From Pannonibacter phragmitetus DSM 14782 (lineage in GTDB: Bacteria > Pseudomonadota > Alphaproteobacteria > Rhizobiales > Stappiaceae): 60,874 bases of DNA. The notes under the pieces are model-generated. The model ran no database searches, was not told the DNA's origin, and saw only the letters and a program-made list of their open reading frames with translations. This document shows, piece by piece, positions 34,961-44,926 of the stretch. Positions within the stretch are counted from its first letter, which is position 1. Each line of letters begins with the position of its first letter. Position numbers and translations under genes: made by a program. The stretch covers positions 1-60,874 of the forward strand of contig NZ_KB908216.1 in the NCBI RefSeq assembly GCF_000382365.1. Reading direction: 5' to 3'.

Positions 34961-37378
34961 ATGAAATTCACCCTGTCCTGGCTCAAGGAGCATCTGGAGA
35001 CCGAGGCAACGCTGGACGAGATCGTCGAGCGCCTGACCATGATCGGCCTCGAAGTCGAGGAAGTCACTGATCCGGCCGCGAAACTCGCGCCCTTCCGCAT
35101 TGCAAGGGTCGTCTCCGCCGAGCAGCACCCGAATGCGGACCGCCTGCGCGTGCTGAAGGTGGACAATGGCTCCGGCACCCTGATGCAGGTGGTCTGCGGC
35201 GCGCCCAATGCCCGCACCGGCCTTGTCGGCGTGCTGGGCCTGCCGGGCGACTATGTGCCGGGCCTCGATGTCACCCTGTCCGTTGGCAAGATCCGCGACG
35301 TGGAAAGCTTTGGCATGATGTGCTCCGAGCGTGAGCTGGAGCTGTCGGAAGAGCACAACGGCATCATCGACCTGCCGGAAGATGCGCCGGTCGGCATGTC
35401 CTATGCCGATTATCTCGGCCTCAATGATCCGGTGATCGAGATCGGCCTGACGCCGAACCGTCCGGACTGCACGGGCGTCTATGGCATTGCCCGCGATCTG
35501 GCGGCGGCCGGTCTTGGCAAGCTGAAGGAGCGCAAGATCACCCCGGTGCGCGGCAGCTTCCCCTGCCCCACGCAGGTGACGTTCGACTTCGGCGATACGG
35601 AAGCCCTGTGCAAGGCCTTCGGCCTGCGGCTGGTGCGCGGCGTGAAGAACGGCCCCTCGCCGAAGTGGATGCAGGACCGGCTGAAGGCCATCGGCCTGCG
35701 CCCGATCAACGCGCTGGTGGACATCACCAACTACATGACCTTCGATCAGGCCCGCCCGCTGCATGTGTTCGACGCGGCCAAGGTTGCGGGCAATCTGGTG
35801 GTGCGCCGGGCGAAGGAGGGCGAGGAGATCCTCGGCCTCAACGGCAAGACCTATCAGCTCGACAGCAGCATGTGCGTCATCGCCGATGACAAGGGCGTCG
35901 AATCCCTGGGCGGCATTCTGGGCGGCGAGCATTCCGGCTGTGACGAGACCACCGTCGACGTGCTGATCGAATCGGCCCTGTGGGACGAGAACGGCATTGC
36001 CCGCACGGGCCGCAAGCTCGGCGTCAACACCGATGCGCGCTACCGCTTCGAGCGCGGCGTTGATCCGGACTTCATGATCCCCGGCCTTGAAATGGCAACG
36101 CAGCTGGTGCTCGACCTGTGCGGCGGCGAGGCTTCAGAACTCGTCACCACCGGCACCGTGCCGGAGAACGTGCGCATCATCGAATTCCCCTATGCGGAAG
36201 TGAAGCGCCTGACCGGGCTGGAGATTTCCAAGGTGGAAATCAACATGATCCTGAAGGCTCTCGGCTTCTGGGCCACGGGCCAGGGCGAGGTGGTGCGCGT
36301 TGCCCCGCCGAGCTGGCGTCCGGACATCGAAGGCAAGGCGGACCTTGCCGAGGAAGTGGTGCGCATTGTCGGCCTCGACCGTGTGGCCCCGGTGCCGTTG
36401 CCGCGCTCCGGCTCTGTCGGCGCCAAGGTTCTGACCACCGGCCAGATCCGCCGCTCCCGCGCCCGCCGCACGCTGGCCGCGCGCGGCATGGACGAGGCGG
36501 TCACCTGGTCCTTCATCTCGAAGGATCAGGCGGAAGCCTTCGGCGGCGGCAATCCGGCGCTGGAACTGGCCAATCCGATTTCGGCTGACCTTTCCAACAT
36601 GCGCCCCAGCCTGCTGCCGGGCCTCATTGCCGCTGCCCAGCGCAATGCCGACCGTGGCTTTGCCGATGTGGCGCTGTTCGAGGTCGGTCAGGTCTTCGTG
36701 GATGACACGCCGGAAGGCCAGCGCATGGTGGCTGCCGGCATCCGCCGCGGCACGGCCAAGATGACCGGCGGCGGCCGCCACTGGACGGGCGCAGCCGGGA
36801 GCGTTGACGTGTTCGATGCCAAGGCCGACGCGGAAGCCGTGCTCGCCGCCATCGGCGCGCCGGTGGACAAGCTGCAGGTCTTCACCGGTGCCCCGGGCTG
36901 GTTCCATCCGGGCCGCTCCGGCGCGCTGAAGCTGGGTCCGAAGGTGGCGCTGGCCGTGTTCGGCGAGATCCACCCGCGCACCCTCGGTCTGATGGATGCG
37001 GAAGGCCCGATGGTCGGCTTCGAGATCCATTTCGACGCCGTGCCGGAATCCAAGGCGAAGCCCACCCGCTCCAAGGGCGCGCTGGACGTGGCCGACCTGA
37101 TGCCGGTGCGCCGCGACTTCGCCTTCGTGGTGAATGCCGACGTGACTGCCGACAAGCTGCTGAAAGCGGCCAAGGGCGCTGACAAGGTGCTGATCAGCGA
37201 CGTGGCGCTGTTCGACATCTACGAAGGCGCAGGCGTCGGCGAAGGCAAGAAGTCGCTCGCCATCGACGTGACCCTGCAGCCCAAAGCCAAGACGCTGACG
37301 GAAGAGGAAATCGAAGCCGTGGCCAAGAAGATCGTCGCTGCCGTCGAAAAGGCCACCGGCGGCACGCTGCGCGGCTGA
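34961..37378 (+). CDS. pheT: Phenylalanine-tRNA ligase beta subunit
   Basis: An 805-residue subunit. It has the N-terminal EMAP/tRNA-binding domain (~38-150, [19 protein letters not shown]), the B3/B4 editing domain with [20 protein letters not shown], the B5 domain (~400-475), a degenerate class II core and the C-terminal anticodon-binding FDX-ACB domain (~710-805, [11 protein letters not shown]). The editing site hydrolyses mischarged Tyr-tRNA-Phe. It follows pheS by 72 bases and is closed by a strong terminator. Length matches the normal bacterial size. Confidence 0.97.
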   Translation: MKFTLSWLKEHLETEATLDEIVERLTMIGLEVEEVTDPAAKLAPFRIARVVSAEQHPNADRLRVLKVDNGSGTLMQVVCGAPNARTGLVGVLGLPGDYVPGLDVTLSVGKIRDVESFGMMCSERELELSEEHNGIIDLPEDAPVGMSYADYLGLNDPVIEIGLTPNRPDCTGVYGIARDLAAAGLGKLKERKITPVRGSFPCPTQVTFDFGDTEALCKAFGLRLVRGVKNGPSPKWMQDRLKAIGLRPINALVDITNYMTFDQARPLHVFDAAKVAGNLVVRRAKEGEEILGLNGKTYQLDSSMCVIADDKGVESLGGILGGEHSGCDETTVDVLIESALWDENGIARTGRKLGVNTDARYRFERGVDPDFMIPGLEMATQLVLDLCGGEASELVTTGTVPENVRIIEFPYAEVKRLTGLEISKVEINMILKALGFWATGQGEVVRVAPPSWRPDIEGKADLAEEVVRIVGLDRVAPVPLPRSGSVGAKVLTTGQIRRSRARRTLAARGMDEAVTWSFISKDQAEAFGGGNPALELANPISADLSNMRPSLLPGLIAAAQRNADRGFADVALFEVGQVFVDDTPEGQRMVAAGIRRGTAKMTGGGRHWTGAAGSVDVFDAKADAEAVLAAIGAPVDKLQVFTGAPGWFHPGRSGALKLGPKVALAVFGEIHPRTLGLMDAEGPMVGFEIHFDAVPESKAKPTRSKGALDVADLMPVRRDFAFVVNADVTADKLLKAAKGADKVLISDVALFDIYEGAGVGEGKKSLAIDVTLQPKAKTLTEEEIEAVAKKIVAAVEKATGGTLRG

Positions 37379-37399
37379 CCGGGATAGTCCTCGAACCCA

Positions 37400-37440
37400 A
37401 AAGGCCCCGCCGGAGACCGCTCCGGCGGGGCCTTTGTTTT
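37400..37440. terminator. Strong intrinsic terminator, pheT/pabBC convergence
   Basis: A 16-bp stem (starting AAAGGCCCCGCC) with a 4-base ACCG loop is followed by GTTTT on the plus strand. The minus-strand copy is also followed by a short T-run, so it can end both convergent transcripts. Confidence 0.93.
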
Positions 37441-37500
37441 GGCAAACGGCCTCTGGTTCCCGCAAACCAGCCTTGTGCACAAGCGCACAGGCAGGAAAAT

Positions 37501-39405
37501 TCAGGCTTTTTCCTCCGGCAGCACCAGCTGCACCCGCACGAGGCCGCGCAGGGAGTTGCCTACATAGACAGGAGCCCCAGAGAAGAGATCGGCGCACGTC
37601 AGGTCGGCTTCTGCGGCCAGGCGCTTGTCCAGCAAGGCCGCCCGCAGCGTGCCGGGCAGCACGCCGTGCTTCAGAGCGGGCGTCAGCAAACGGCCATGGC
37701 GGGCGATGAAGAGGTTGGTGAAGCTGCCCTCAGTCAGAAAGCCATCTTCGTTTTCGAACAGGATTTCCTTGAACCCTGCTGCCATGGCCGTCTTGAGGCT
37801 CTCATCATACAGAGCGCGGCGGGTGGTCTTGTGGAAGAAGAACCGGTCCTCAGCCGAAGTGCGTGTGGACGAGAGGGTGACGGGCCAGACTTCGCCCGTT
37901 GCCGTGGGCACGAAATCCGCATGGGTAAGTGTCACCGCCCCATCTGCCGCCAGCAGCAACCGCACCCGCTGCGGCCCGGTGAAGCCCCTGGCCAACTCTG
38001 CAAGCTGTGCCTCGATGCCCGCCGGATCGCAGGCAAAGCCGAAGTAACGGGCGCTGTCTGTGAGCCGCGCCAGATGCCGGGCAAGCAGCAGATAGCACTC
38101 CTCCGGCGTCCAGCCCAGCGTCTCGATCAGCTCGAAACTCTCGTCCGGCGCGGTCAGGAAACGCAGCTTCAGCAGGCATTCGTCATATTCGGGCGCAGCG
38201 CCGGAATCGAACACCACGCCCGAGCCGATGCCCGCCTCGCCGGTGCCATCCTCTTTCAGCACCAGCGTGCGGATGGCAACGTTGAAGCTGAAATCACCGG
38301 AGGGCGCGATGGCGCCGATGGAGCCGGTGTAAACGCCGCGCGGCCCCGTTTCCTGCGCCCGGATGATCTGCATGGCGCTGAGCTTCGGCGCGCCCGTGAT
38401 CGAGCCGCAGGGAAACAGGCCTTCGATGATGGCGGGAAGCTCTATGCCCGGCAGCAGGCGGCCAGAGACGCCGGTGACCATCTGGTGCAGGCTGCGGTAA
38501 CGCTCCACCGCAAAGACATCATGCACGGCAACCGAACCGGCCTCCGTCACCCGCGACAGGTCGTTGCGCATGAGATCGGCGATCATGACGTTTTCGGCCC
38601 GCTGCTTCGGATCGCTGGCGAGCCTTGCCGCAATCGCGGCGTCTTCCGCAGTATCACGCCCGCGCGGAGCAGTGCCCTTCATCGGCCGGGTGCGCAGCGC
38701 CTCGCCCCTGCGCTCCAGAAACAGCTCCGGCGACAGAGAGAGGATGGCCCGGTCCTCCAGCTTGATGAAAGCTGCATAAGGCACCGGCTGGCGGCGCAGC
38801 AGCCGGGCAAACTGCGCTTCCACCGGCCCGTGATGGGCAAAACGGGCCCGCATGGTGAGATTTGCCTGATAGATATCCCCCACCGCCAGATGGTGCTGCA
38901 CGGCGGAAAAAGCCTCAGCATAACGCGTCCGGTCCATGTCGTAGCTCAAGCCGGAGACAGACGCCTCTGCCCCGCCGGAGGCCTGCGCCAGCAGCGCAAA
39001 GACCTCTGCCAGCGTCAAGTCCTGCGGTGCATCGTAGACGCCGAACCAGGCCAGCAGCTCACCCGTATCCTGATGGCTTGCCGCCAGCTTCGGCTCGAAG
39101 GCAAAGCCGAACTCATAGGCGAAGAACCCGGCCAGATGCGCGCCGTCCTTCCGGGCCGCCTCAAGCTGTGCCAGGAACGCCGGAACCTCCTGCAGTGCGC
39201 GGCAGATGAGCACACGGCGCGGCGCGGAGAATAACTTCGCCCTGCCCGTCTTCAACGCATCCACCAGCAGCACCGTGCCGGCGGGCAAGGGCGCCAAGAA
39301 GTGTCCGGGATCTGTCGCGTGAGTGCCGGTCAAGGGAGCATCCGTCTGGTATGGAGGCGGATACATGCCGCGCCCATCCCGCAAGGGCAAGCCCCAAAGC
39401 GGCAT
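37501..39405 (-). CDS. pabB: Fused aminodeoxychorismate synthase I / aminodeoxychorismate lyase (PabB-PabC)
   Basis: A 634-residue two-domain protein in p-aminobenzoate and folate synthesis. Residues ~30-390 are a chorismate-binding synthase with RTRPMKGTAPRGRD, the PIKGTxxRG signature of PabB. It also contains GSITGAPKLSAMQII and GIGSGVVFDS. Residues ~400-630 are a class IV PLP aminotransferase-fold lyase (PabC) with KTTRRALYDESL, where the lysine should hold PLP, and EILFENEDGFLTEGSFTNLF. The glutaminase PabA must be encoded elsewhere. The start is uncertain: a second ATG at 39366 would give MYPPPYQTD as the N-terminus. The gene begins 30 bases after the HtpX-like gene ends, so they may be co-transcribed. 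Confidence 0.92.
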   Translation of the reverse strand: MPLWGLPLRDGRGMYPPPYQTDAPLTGTHATDPGHFLAPLPAGTVLLVDALKTGRAKLFSAPRRVLICRALQEVPAFLAQLEAARKDGAHLAGFFAYEFGFAFEPKLAASHQDTGELLAWFGVYDAPQDLTLAEVFALLAQASGGAEASVSGLSYDMDRTRYAEAFSAVQHHLAVGDIYQANLTMRARFAHHGPVEAQFARLLRRQPVPYAAFIKLEDRAILSLSPELFLERRGEALRTRPMKGTAPRGRDTAEDAAIAARLASDPKQRAENVMIADLMRNDLSRVTEAGSVAVHDVFAVERYRSLHQMVTGVSGRLLPGIELPAIIEGLFPCGSITGAPKLSAMQIIRAQETGPRGVYTGSIGAIAPSGDFSFNVAIRTLVLKEDGTGEAGIGSGVVFDSGAAPEYDECLLKLRFLTAPDESFELIETLGWTPEECYLLLARHLARLTDSARYFGFACDPAGIEAQLAELARGFTGPQRVRLLLAADGAVTLTHADFVPTATGEVWPVTLSSTRTSAEDRFFFHKTTRRALYDESLKTAMAAGFKEILFENEDGFLTEGSFTNLFIARHGRLLTPALKHGVLPGTLRAALLDKRLAAEADLTCADLFSGAPVYVGNSLRGLVRVQLVLPEEKA

Positions 39406-39435
39406 TCCATCCCGCTTCTGCGTCAGCCGGCAGGC

Positions 39436-40410
39436 TCAGTACCACACCCCAAGCCCGCGGGCGCGGAAGCGCGGCTTGCCGATATTGGGCACGAAGGACT
39501 TTCCGGCCACTGGCGCCCCGTGATCGAAGACCAGCGGATCGCCATGGAGCTTCAGTTCGCGCAGGCGCTGCACCCGCTCTTCGGTCTTCGGGTGGCTGCG
39601 CAGGATCGACGGCTCGGGAATGCGCGCGCCCGGCAGGGCCATCGCCTCCCACATGCGCCCCTGCACCCGCTCCAGCTTCAGCAGGGCAAAGGCAAGGCCG
39701 TCCGGGTCGCCGGTCAGTTCGGCAGCGCCAAGGTCGGCATCAAACTCCCTTGTGCGCGACAGCGCCAGCTGCAGCAGCGTGCCCACGGTGGGCGCTGCCA
39801 TCAGCAGCACGATCAGCAGCCACGGCACACCGGCACCGCCCGCGATCATCGACGGGATGTGGAAGAAGAACAGGAACAGACCCACGAAAGACATGGAGGA
39901 AGTGAGCCGCGCCACAATATCAGCCAGCGCCATCACCCGCACATCGCCGTTGCGGATGTGGCTGACCTCATGCGCCATGACGCCCGCAAATTCGCGCAAG
40001 GTGAGCCCGCGGATCAGCCCGTCCGTCACGCAGACGGCCGCATCCTCCGCCTGGCCCACGGCAAAGGCATTCATCATCCGGCTCGGCACGTAATAGAGCT
40101 TCGGCACGGCCGGCAGGCCCGCCCGGCGGGCGAGCACCGTCAGCACCTGATGGCCCTCGGGAAACACATGTTCCGGCAGATGCCGCGCCTTGTAGAGCCG
40201 CAGCACCAGCGCGGGCGACACATTCATCGCTCCGTAGAGCATGAAGCCACCGCCGCCCAGCGCCCACAACACGCCCGTCTGCCCGCCCAGCACATAGGCA
40301 CAGACCACAAGCAGCAGAAGGCTGCCTGCGGCAAGCAACGCAGTGTGCAACCGGTTTTCAAACCCGCGCCGCCTGCGCAGCGCCGCATCAAGGACTGTGT
40401 TCTGGCTCAT
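39436..40410 (-). CDS. M48-family membrane metalloprotease (HtpX-like)
   Basis: A 324-residue integral membrane protease. Two membrane helices (~28-60) precede the catalytic domain, which has the zinc motif VMAHEVSHIRNGDV and the third ligand Glu in SRTREFDADLGA. A membrane pair lies between them (~165-215). It degrades damaged or misfolded membrane proteins. Residues RMMNAFAVG also match the family. ATG at 40410 is chosen; a longer frame reaches 40458 but adds an atypical tail. HtpX itself is usually ~290 residues, so this is best called HtpX-like. It is followed closely by the pabBC fusion gene. Confidence 0.9.
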   Translation of the reverse strand: MSQNTVLDAALRRRRGFENRLHTALLAAGSLLLLVVCAYVLGGQTGVLWALGGGGFMLYGAMNVSPALVLRLYKARHLPEHVFPEGHQVLTVLARRAGLPAVPKLYYVPSRMMNAFAVGQAEDAAVCVTDGLIRGLTLREFAGVMAHEVSHIRNGDVRVMALADIVARLTSSMSFVGLFLFFFHIPSMIAGGAGVPWLLIVLLMAAPTVGTLLQLALSRTREFDADLGAAELTGDPDGLAFALLKLERVQGRMWEAMALPGARIPEPSILRSHPKTEERVQRLRELKLHGDPLVFDHGAPVAGKSFVPNIGKPRFRARGLGVWY

Positions 40411-40480
40411 GAAGAATAGGTAGGCGCATCGGCTGCCAAAGTCATCCCCTGACGCCAATCACCTGCGCGGAGGCCTTGCC

Positions 40481-41995
40481 TCATGCGGCGAAGGCGCCGT
40501 GGGTTCTGCCGTCCTCGGTTTCCAGCGCATCGCGCAGCTTTGCCGCCTGCGCTTCCAGCTCCGCCAGTCCCTGCTGCAAAGAGGTGGCCGACGCGCCGAG
40601 GCTGGCCGTCAGCGCGAAAAGGGCGCCGGTCTCTCCGGCAAGGCGGCTGTTGCCATCCAGCACATCGCGGGCGGTTGCCTCAAGGCGGGTGGCCGTTTCT
40701 TCCTGTGCGGCGATGGCACGGGCGATCTCCGCCGTGCTTTCATCCAGCGTGCCCATGACGGACGTGATCCCGCCGATGGCCTCGACCGCGCCCTTTGTCT
40801 CTGCCGCAATGGCGTTGATCTGGGCGGTGATGTCGCTCGTGGCCTTGGCTGTCTGGGTGGCGAGATCCTTCACCTCCGAGGCAACAACGGCAAAGCCGCG
40901 CCCGGCAGCCCCCGCACGGGCTGCCTCGATGGTGGCATTGAGCGCCAGAAGATTGGTCTGCCCGGCGATCGCCTGGATCATGCCCACCACTTCGCCGATG
41001 CGGCCCACAGAACCGGCAAGGCTGGTGATGCGCTGGCTGGAGACTTCCGTGCCCCGTGCCGCCTCGGAGATGGCGCCCGACGCCCCGGCGACCTTGCGGG
41101 CAATATCGCCGGCAGAGGCGGCCAGTTCGCCCGAGGCATTGGCAATCTTCTCGATCCGGCCGGATGTGGCGCTGCCGGTGCCGCCCAGCCCGGCGCTGCC
41201 TTGCGCCCCGTCTCCGATGCGTGAGGCCAGTGCTGCCGCCTGACGGCGCAGATCCGAGATCTGGCCCGAGATCAGCGCAAGGCCTGTTTCCAGCTCGGCC
41301 CGTTTCAGGGCAGAGGCAGCCGACAGCCCCCTCTCGTGCAGCGGCTCAGGAGAAGCCGGGACGGGCAGAGGCATGGCGAGTACGGAAGGCTCTGGCCGGC
41401 GCGTCATTGCCAGCTCCGCCTCAAGCGCACTGATGCGCCGCTGAGCGTCAACCAGTTCGGCGTTGTCCGCCTGCTCCAGATGCTGAAGATGCGCAAGGAA
41501 GCGGCAAAGGGCGCCCGTGAAAAGGCCCGTCACAGCCACATAGGCCAGCACCTGCGGCCAGCCGCTGCCTTCCGGCGGGATGGCCCAGGGGTAAAAGGCC
41601 GCAGCCAGAACATGCAGGGCGGCGGTAGCAGTGCCATAGGCGGCCGTCATGCGCCAGTCCAGCGCAGCGGCGAGCACAGCCAGCAGCAGCAGCCCGTAAA
41701 GCTGCGCAAGGTGCTGCCAGGCCGTGAAGGCCGGATCATCCGTCAAAGAGGCCATGAGGAGAAGCGACAGGCAGGCCATGACGATGGCCGCAGCCATGCG
41801 GGCCGCCGTGCCCTGCTCTGCCCGCAGCCACAGGGCCGTGGCGCAGGCCCCCAGAATGAGCGCTGCGCCCGAGACCATGGAGGCAGAGGTCTGCGGATTG
41901 AACCAGCCAGCCGCCGTCACGGCCAGAACATTGGCCCAGAGGAAGAACATCAGCAGCCTGAAGCCTGCAGCACGCAGGCTGTCGTAGCGGATCAT
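40481..41995 (-). CDS. Chemoreceptor-type protein with multi-helix membrane domain
   Basis: A 504-residue protein. The first ~170 residues form five or six membrane helices with short loops rather than the usual two helices and a periplasmic sensor. A short coiled coil follows (~175-200), then a Pro-rich linker and the signalling domain (~245-485) with [19 protein letters not shown] and [18 protein letters not shown]. No HAMP domain is evident. It may sense a membrane property, light or redox through the membrane block, and its signalling domain is shorter than that of the other three receptors here. The C-terminus ends GRTHGAFAA with no tethering motif. A CheW/CheA link is inferred from the tip sequence. 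Confidence 0.9.
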   Translation of the reverse strand: MIRYDSLRAAGFRLLMFFLWANVLAVTAAGWFNPQTSASMVSGAALILGACATALWLRAEQGTAARMAAAIVMACLSLLLMASLTDDPAFTAWQHLAQLYGLLLLAVLAAALDWRMTAAYGTATAALHVLAAAFYPWAIPPEGSGWPQVLAYVAVTGLFTGALCRFLAHLQHLEQADNAELVDAQRRISALEAELAMTRRPEPSVLAMPLPVPASPEPLHERGLSAASALKRAELETGLALISGQISDLRRQAAALASRIGDGAQGSAGLGGTGSATSGRIEKIANASGELAASAGDIARKVAGASGAISEAARGTEVSSQRITSLAGSVGRIGEVVGMIQAIAGQTNLLALNATIEAARAGAAGRGFAVVASEVKDLATQTAKATSDITAQINAIAAETKGAVEAIGGITSVMGTLDESTAEIARAIAAQEETATRLEATARDVLDGNSRLAGETGALFALTASLGASATSLQQGLAELEAQAAKLRDALETEDGRTHGAFAA

Positions 41996-42202
41996 GCCGT
42001 TCTCGCCTTCAGCACACCCTCCGGGGCGCGCTCGCAGCAGCCGTCATCCGGCAGCGGTTTTCACAAGGTTCAGACGGGGAAAGGCTGACGGCACCGCCAG
42101 CCGGACGAAAGACACACCCCAGCCAAGGTAACGCTAGGCTGATCATGCTTAACGATGTGTGAATGCGAGGCAAACTGCAAGCATATGGAGGCAGTATTTG
42201 CC

Positions 42203-42223
42203 GGCCGGGCGCTGCGCCCGGCC
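42203..42223. terminator. GC-rich stem-loop after the CHAD-like gene
   Basis: GGCCGGGC pairs with GCCCGGCC around a 5-base GCTGC loop. On the plus strand it is followed by TTTATACTATTT, but no plus-strand gene ends here. It lies 14 bases past the stop of the minus-strand CHAD-like gene and may end that message. The remainder of 41996-42237 shows no gene. Confidence 0.5.
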
Positions 42224-42237
42224 TTTATACTATTTCC

Positions 42238-42882
42238 TCAAGGACCCTGCACCGCCTCGGCCGTGGCCACGGCCTCTGCCTCGGGCAGGAGCCCGGCCCA
42301 GGCCAGCACATGCTGGATGAGCGCGATCTGCGCCTGCCGCCGCTGCCAGCGGGCTGCCGCCTCACCTTCCTGCAGCAAATGGGCATCCGGCCTTTTCGTC
42401 TCGTCAGCAGCCTTGCGCCGCAGCTTGCGCAGATAGGCCTTGCAGCGGGCCCCATCCGCCTGAAACGGCGCCAAAGACACCGCATCCCCCTCGCAGCGGC
42501 GCAGCAGCGCGTCTGCCGCCGCCGAAAGCTCCGCCAGAACCGCAGGGTCGGGTGCCGTTTCGGCGGCCAGAAGGCGTGCCAGATGCTTCATGGCGCGGGA
42601 GGCGGCCTGCAGCCGGGCTGCCCGGGCCGGATAGGCTGGGCCCATGGCCTTGCGGAACACCTTGAAGCACCAGCGCGCTTCCCTGAGTTCCCGGCGTGCG
42701 GCAGCGATGGCCGCCCGGTCCGGCTGCCCCTTCAGCGCCGCACGTGCCGTGATCACCCCGTCAAGGATCATCGCCCGCAGAATGACGCCTGGCGGCGCGC
42801 CATGGGGCGCTGCCAGCCCGTTCTGCGGGCAGCCGGTCAAAAGATAAGTTCCAGCTGCAATATCCCGGGTGCGGTCCAGCAT
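42238..42882 (-). CDS. CHAD-like helical protein, 214 aa
   Basis: A His/Arg/Ala-rich helical protein with a region (~65-115: ARRELREARWCFKVFRK then AARLQAASRAMKHLARLLAA) resembling CHAD domains, which bind polyphosphate through conserved basic residues. Other CHAD features (conserved histidines) are weak, so this is a tentative assignment. No signal peptide or membrane helix is present. Its start codon shares one base with the stop of msrA (TGATG), which implies translational coupling and a common regulation. If it is a polyphosphate-binding protein, a link with oxidative stress defence alongside MsrA would be plausible but is not shown. Confidence 0.6.
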   Translation of the reverse strand: MLDRTRDIAAGTYLLTGCPQNGLAAPHGAPPGVILRAMILDGVITARAALKGQPDRAAIAAARRELREARWCFKVFRKAMGPAYPARAARLQAASRAMKHLARLLAAETAPDPAVLAELSAAADALLRRCEGDAVSLAPFQADGARCKAYLRKLRRKAADETKRPDAHLLQEGEAAARWQRRQAQIALIQHVLAWAGLLPEAEAVATAEAVQGP

Positions 42883-43568
42883 CAGGCCCCGCTCTCCTCT
42901 GCGCTTTCCGGCAAGGCCGGTGCAGGGGAACAGACTACGCCCGTGCCGCGCAGGCTGCAGTAGCCGTTCGGATTTTTCGCCAGATACTGCTGGTGATAGT
43001 CCTCGGCAAAATAGAACGGAACGCCGGTGGCCAGTTCCGTGGTGATGGCGCGCGTGTGCCCGGCCACCCGCAGATCGCCCGCATAGGCCGCGCGCGAGGC
43101 CTCCGCCTCGGCCAGCGTGGTCTCGTCCGGCAGATAGATCACCGAACGGTATTGCGTGCCCACATCATTGCCCTGGCGCATGCCCTCGGTGGGGTCATGC
43201 CGCTCCCAGAAGAGCTTCAGCAGCGCGGCCAGCGGCAGAACCCTGGGATCATGCACCACCAGCACCACCTCCGCATGGGCCGTGCGGCCCGTGCAGACCT
43301 CGTTGTAGGTCGGGTTCGGCGTGTGCCCGCCGGCATAACCTGCCGCCGTGACATGGACTCCTTCAAGGCTCCAGAAAGCCCGTTCAGCCCCCCAGAAACA
43401 GCCCATGCCGAAGCACACGGCCTGCATGCCTTCCGGCCATGGCGGCGTCAGCGGACGGCCCAGCACCGCATGCGGCTGCGTCAGGCGGACAGGTTCTGCC
43501 CGGCCCGGCAGGGCCTCAGCCGCCGTTGGCAGAACGAATTTCCGGCTCAGCATGGTCATGAAGGACAT
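42882..43568 (-). CDS. msrA: Peptide-methionine (S)-S-oxide reductase
   Basis: A 228-residue MsrA. The catalytic Cys is in [14 protein letters not shown], and the resolving Cys is in the C-terminal [12 protein letters not shown]. The substrate pocket is in [15 protein letters not shown] and [20 protein letters not shown]. It repairs oxidised methionine in proteins using thioredoxin. ATG at 43568 is preferred, with AGGGAG nine bases upstream; a longer frame begins 60 bases upstream and would add an atypical Pro-rich head. It heads a two-gene unit with the CHAD-like gene. Some bacterial MsrA enzymes carry an N-terminal extension of this kind (~50 residues before the core), consistent with the length. 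Confidence 0.94.
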   Translation of the reverse strand: MSFMTMLSRKFVLPTAAEALPGRAEPVRLTQPHAVLGRPLTPPWPEGMQAVCFGMGCFWGAERAFWSLEGVHVTAAGYAGGHTPNPTYNEVCTGRTAHAEVVLVVHDPRVLPLAALLKLFWERHDPTEGMRQGNDVGTQYRSVIYLPDETTLAEAEASRAAYAGDLRVAGHTRAITTELATGVPFYFAEDYHQQYLAKNPNGYCSLRGTGVVCSPAPALPESAEESGA

Positions 43569-43632
43569 GTCTTGCACTCCCTGTGAGACAGATGGCGGCG
43601 GCCCAGCCGGAACAGGACAGCCTTTCACGGCA

Positions 43633-43953
43633 TCAGATGATCTCGCGGCGCGTGCGGGCCGATCCCGCCGCCAGCAGCAGAAAGGCCGCAGGCATGGCCA
43701 CCGCCCAGACCGGCAGCGACAGGACGGCGCCGATCACCCAGTCCCACGCCCAGGACCCCACATGGGTCACGATAGCCTTGCCGGCAAGGGCGAGGCTTTC
43801 GGCAGAGAACTCGGCCCAGACTTCCGCCAGCGGCGTGAAGGAGAAACCGGACGCCGCCACAGAGCGGCTTCCATCCACCACCGCCGCGACCACGGCAACA
43901 CCAAGCAGAAAGAACCCGGCCAGTCGCAACACCAGGCGCAAGAGGGCATACAT
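43633..43953 (-). CDS. Small conserved membrane protein, 106 aa
   Basis: I do not recognise a named family. It has two or three hydrophobic helices: ~4-27, a weaker one around 48-70 and one at ~72-96 ([20 protein letters not shown]). The central region [17 protein letters not shown] is probably extracytoplasmic. The C-terminus ends in a basic SARTRREII. The start at 43953 has GGGAGG ten bases upstream; a longer start is possible. It is encoded 64 bases upstream of msrA in the same orientation and may belong to the same transcription unit. Confidence 0.65.
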   Translation of the reverse strand: MYALLRLVLRLAGFFLLGVAVVAAVVDGSRSVAASGFSFTPLAEVWAEFSAESLALAGKAIVTHVGSWAWDWVIGAVLSLPVWAVAMPAAFLLLAAGSARTRREII

Positions 43954-44249
43954 GCGTCCAGAGCCTCCCATTTCCACGGCCGGGCACTGCGGCCACCGGT
44001 CCGCCAGGACCTCATCTGATCCTCACAGTCCAGTCTCACTGCTTTTTTCAGATTTTGCCCCAAAAGACCATCCCGCAAAGAGGATGAAGCCGCCACGGCA
44101 AAGTTTTCCCCGGCCCTGAACGGCCCGAAGCCTGCCTGCACACCTTCAAAAGACCGCAGCTTTCCGCCATTTCCTGCAGCAACCCGCGACCCATCGCAGC
44201 CCCGAAGCAGCAACGCCCTGAAAAGCCGGAAAAAATTTGCCGCCGGTCC

Positions 44250-44277
44250 TTGCACTCCGCGTCCATCTGGGTATATT
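44250..44277 (+). promoter_or_regulatory. Sigma-70 type promoter for tRNA-Ser
   Basis: TTGCAC and TATATT are separated by 16 bases. The -10 box ends 33 bases upstream of the tRNA. Both boxes match the housekeeping consensus well. The interval 43954-44249 to the left holds no gene I can support. Confidence 0.65.
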
Positions 44278-44310
44278 CCGCCCACTCCAAGCGGCAAGCC
44301 CGCTGCGGAC

Positions 44311-44400
44311 GGACAGGTGGCCGAGTGGTTGAAGGCGCACGCCTGGAACGCGTGTATACGGGAAACCGTATCGAGGGTTCGAATCCCTCTCTGTCCGCCA
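44311..44400 (+). tRNA. tRNA-Ser (anticodon GGA)
   Basis: A 90-nt class II tRNA with a long variable arm. The acceptor GGACAGG pairs with the 3' CTCTGTCC (one G-U). The anticodon loop CTGGAAC has anticodon GGA, decoding UCC and UCU. The T-arm contains GGTTCGAATCC. CCA is encoded at the 3' end. A T-rich stretch (TTTTCTT) follows immediately and probably terminates transcription. Confidence 0.96.
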
Positions 44401-44606
44401 TTTTCTTCCAGACAGTGCTGATGAGTTTGGACGCAGCAAAGATGCTGCGGTCTTGGGTTCACGGCATCTGGCATGCCGGCCCATTGCGTTGGGGGCGGTA
44501 AAAGCAGGCGCTCTCCCCGCCCCTCGGTCTTCACTGAAACGGCATCAGCCCGCGCCGCAGCTGGCAGACTGGCGGAGCACCGCCAAGACCGGCAGCGTGC
44601 GGCTGC

Positions 44607-44906
44607 TCAGGTCCTGAGTTTGCTGCCAACCAGACTGATGGCGCACTGCTGTGCACCACCACCGGCGACCAGATCCAGTTCGTCCTCGCTCAGCACATCA
44701 TCCTCGACGGGGGCCAGAACCTGAAAACCCTCTTCTGTCTCGACCACGGCGAGGCGCAGCGGCAGGGTGATGCCGTAGTGGCGCGAGACCGCATCATTCA
44801 GGTCTGCAAGGGCCTCCGCCCGGAATGCCGCGTCCTCGCTCAGCCGGCTCTGCACCTGCGTCACCTGACCGGCACCGAACATTTCATAGAGATCAATCGG
44901 CTTCAT
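44607..44906 (-). CDS. RiPP precursor peptide with nitrile-hydratase-like (NHLP) leader
   Basis: A 99-residue protein with the layout of an NHLP-type ribosomal natural product precursor. Residues ~25-70 resemble nitrile hydratase alpha (AEALADLNDAVSRHYGITLP then LAVVETEEGFQVLAP). They are followed by an acidic LSEDELDLVAGGG stretch, the classical leader end with a Gly-Gly cleavage site at ~82-84. The remaining 15-16 residues form the putative core (AQQCAISLVGSKLRT), which has one Cys and one Lys. ATG at 44906 has a GGAAGG ribosome site. It lies 20 bases after the stop of a GNAT-family acyltransferase gene in the same transcription unit. Modification of the Lys by that enzyme is inferred, not shown. 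Confidence 0.78.
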   Translation of the reverse strand: MKPIDLYEMFGAGQVTQVQSRLSEDAAFRAEALADLNDAVSRHYGITLPLRLAVVETEEGFQVLAPVEDDVLSEDELDLVAGGGAQQCAISLVGSKLRT

Positions 44907-44926
44907 CTGATTGCCTTCCGTCTGCG

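Noticed and set aside
33665-35932. A 755-codon minus-strand frame over pheS and pheT
   Set aside because: It opposes two certain aminoacyl-tRNA synthetase genes and has no domain pattern.
44311-44400. tRNA-Ser as an attachment site of a genomic island
   Set aside because: I see no duplicated tRNA 3' end, integrase or composition jump near it. The RiPP-like unit downstream has no island hallmarks.
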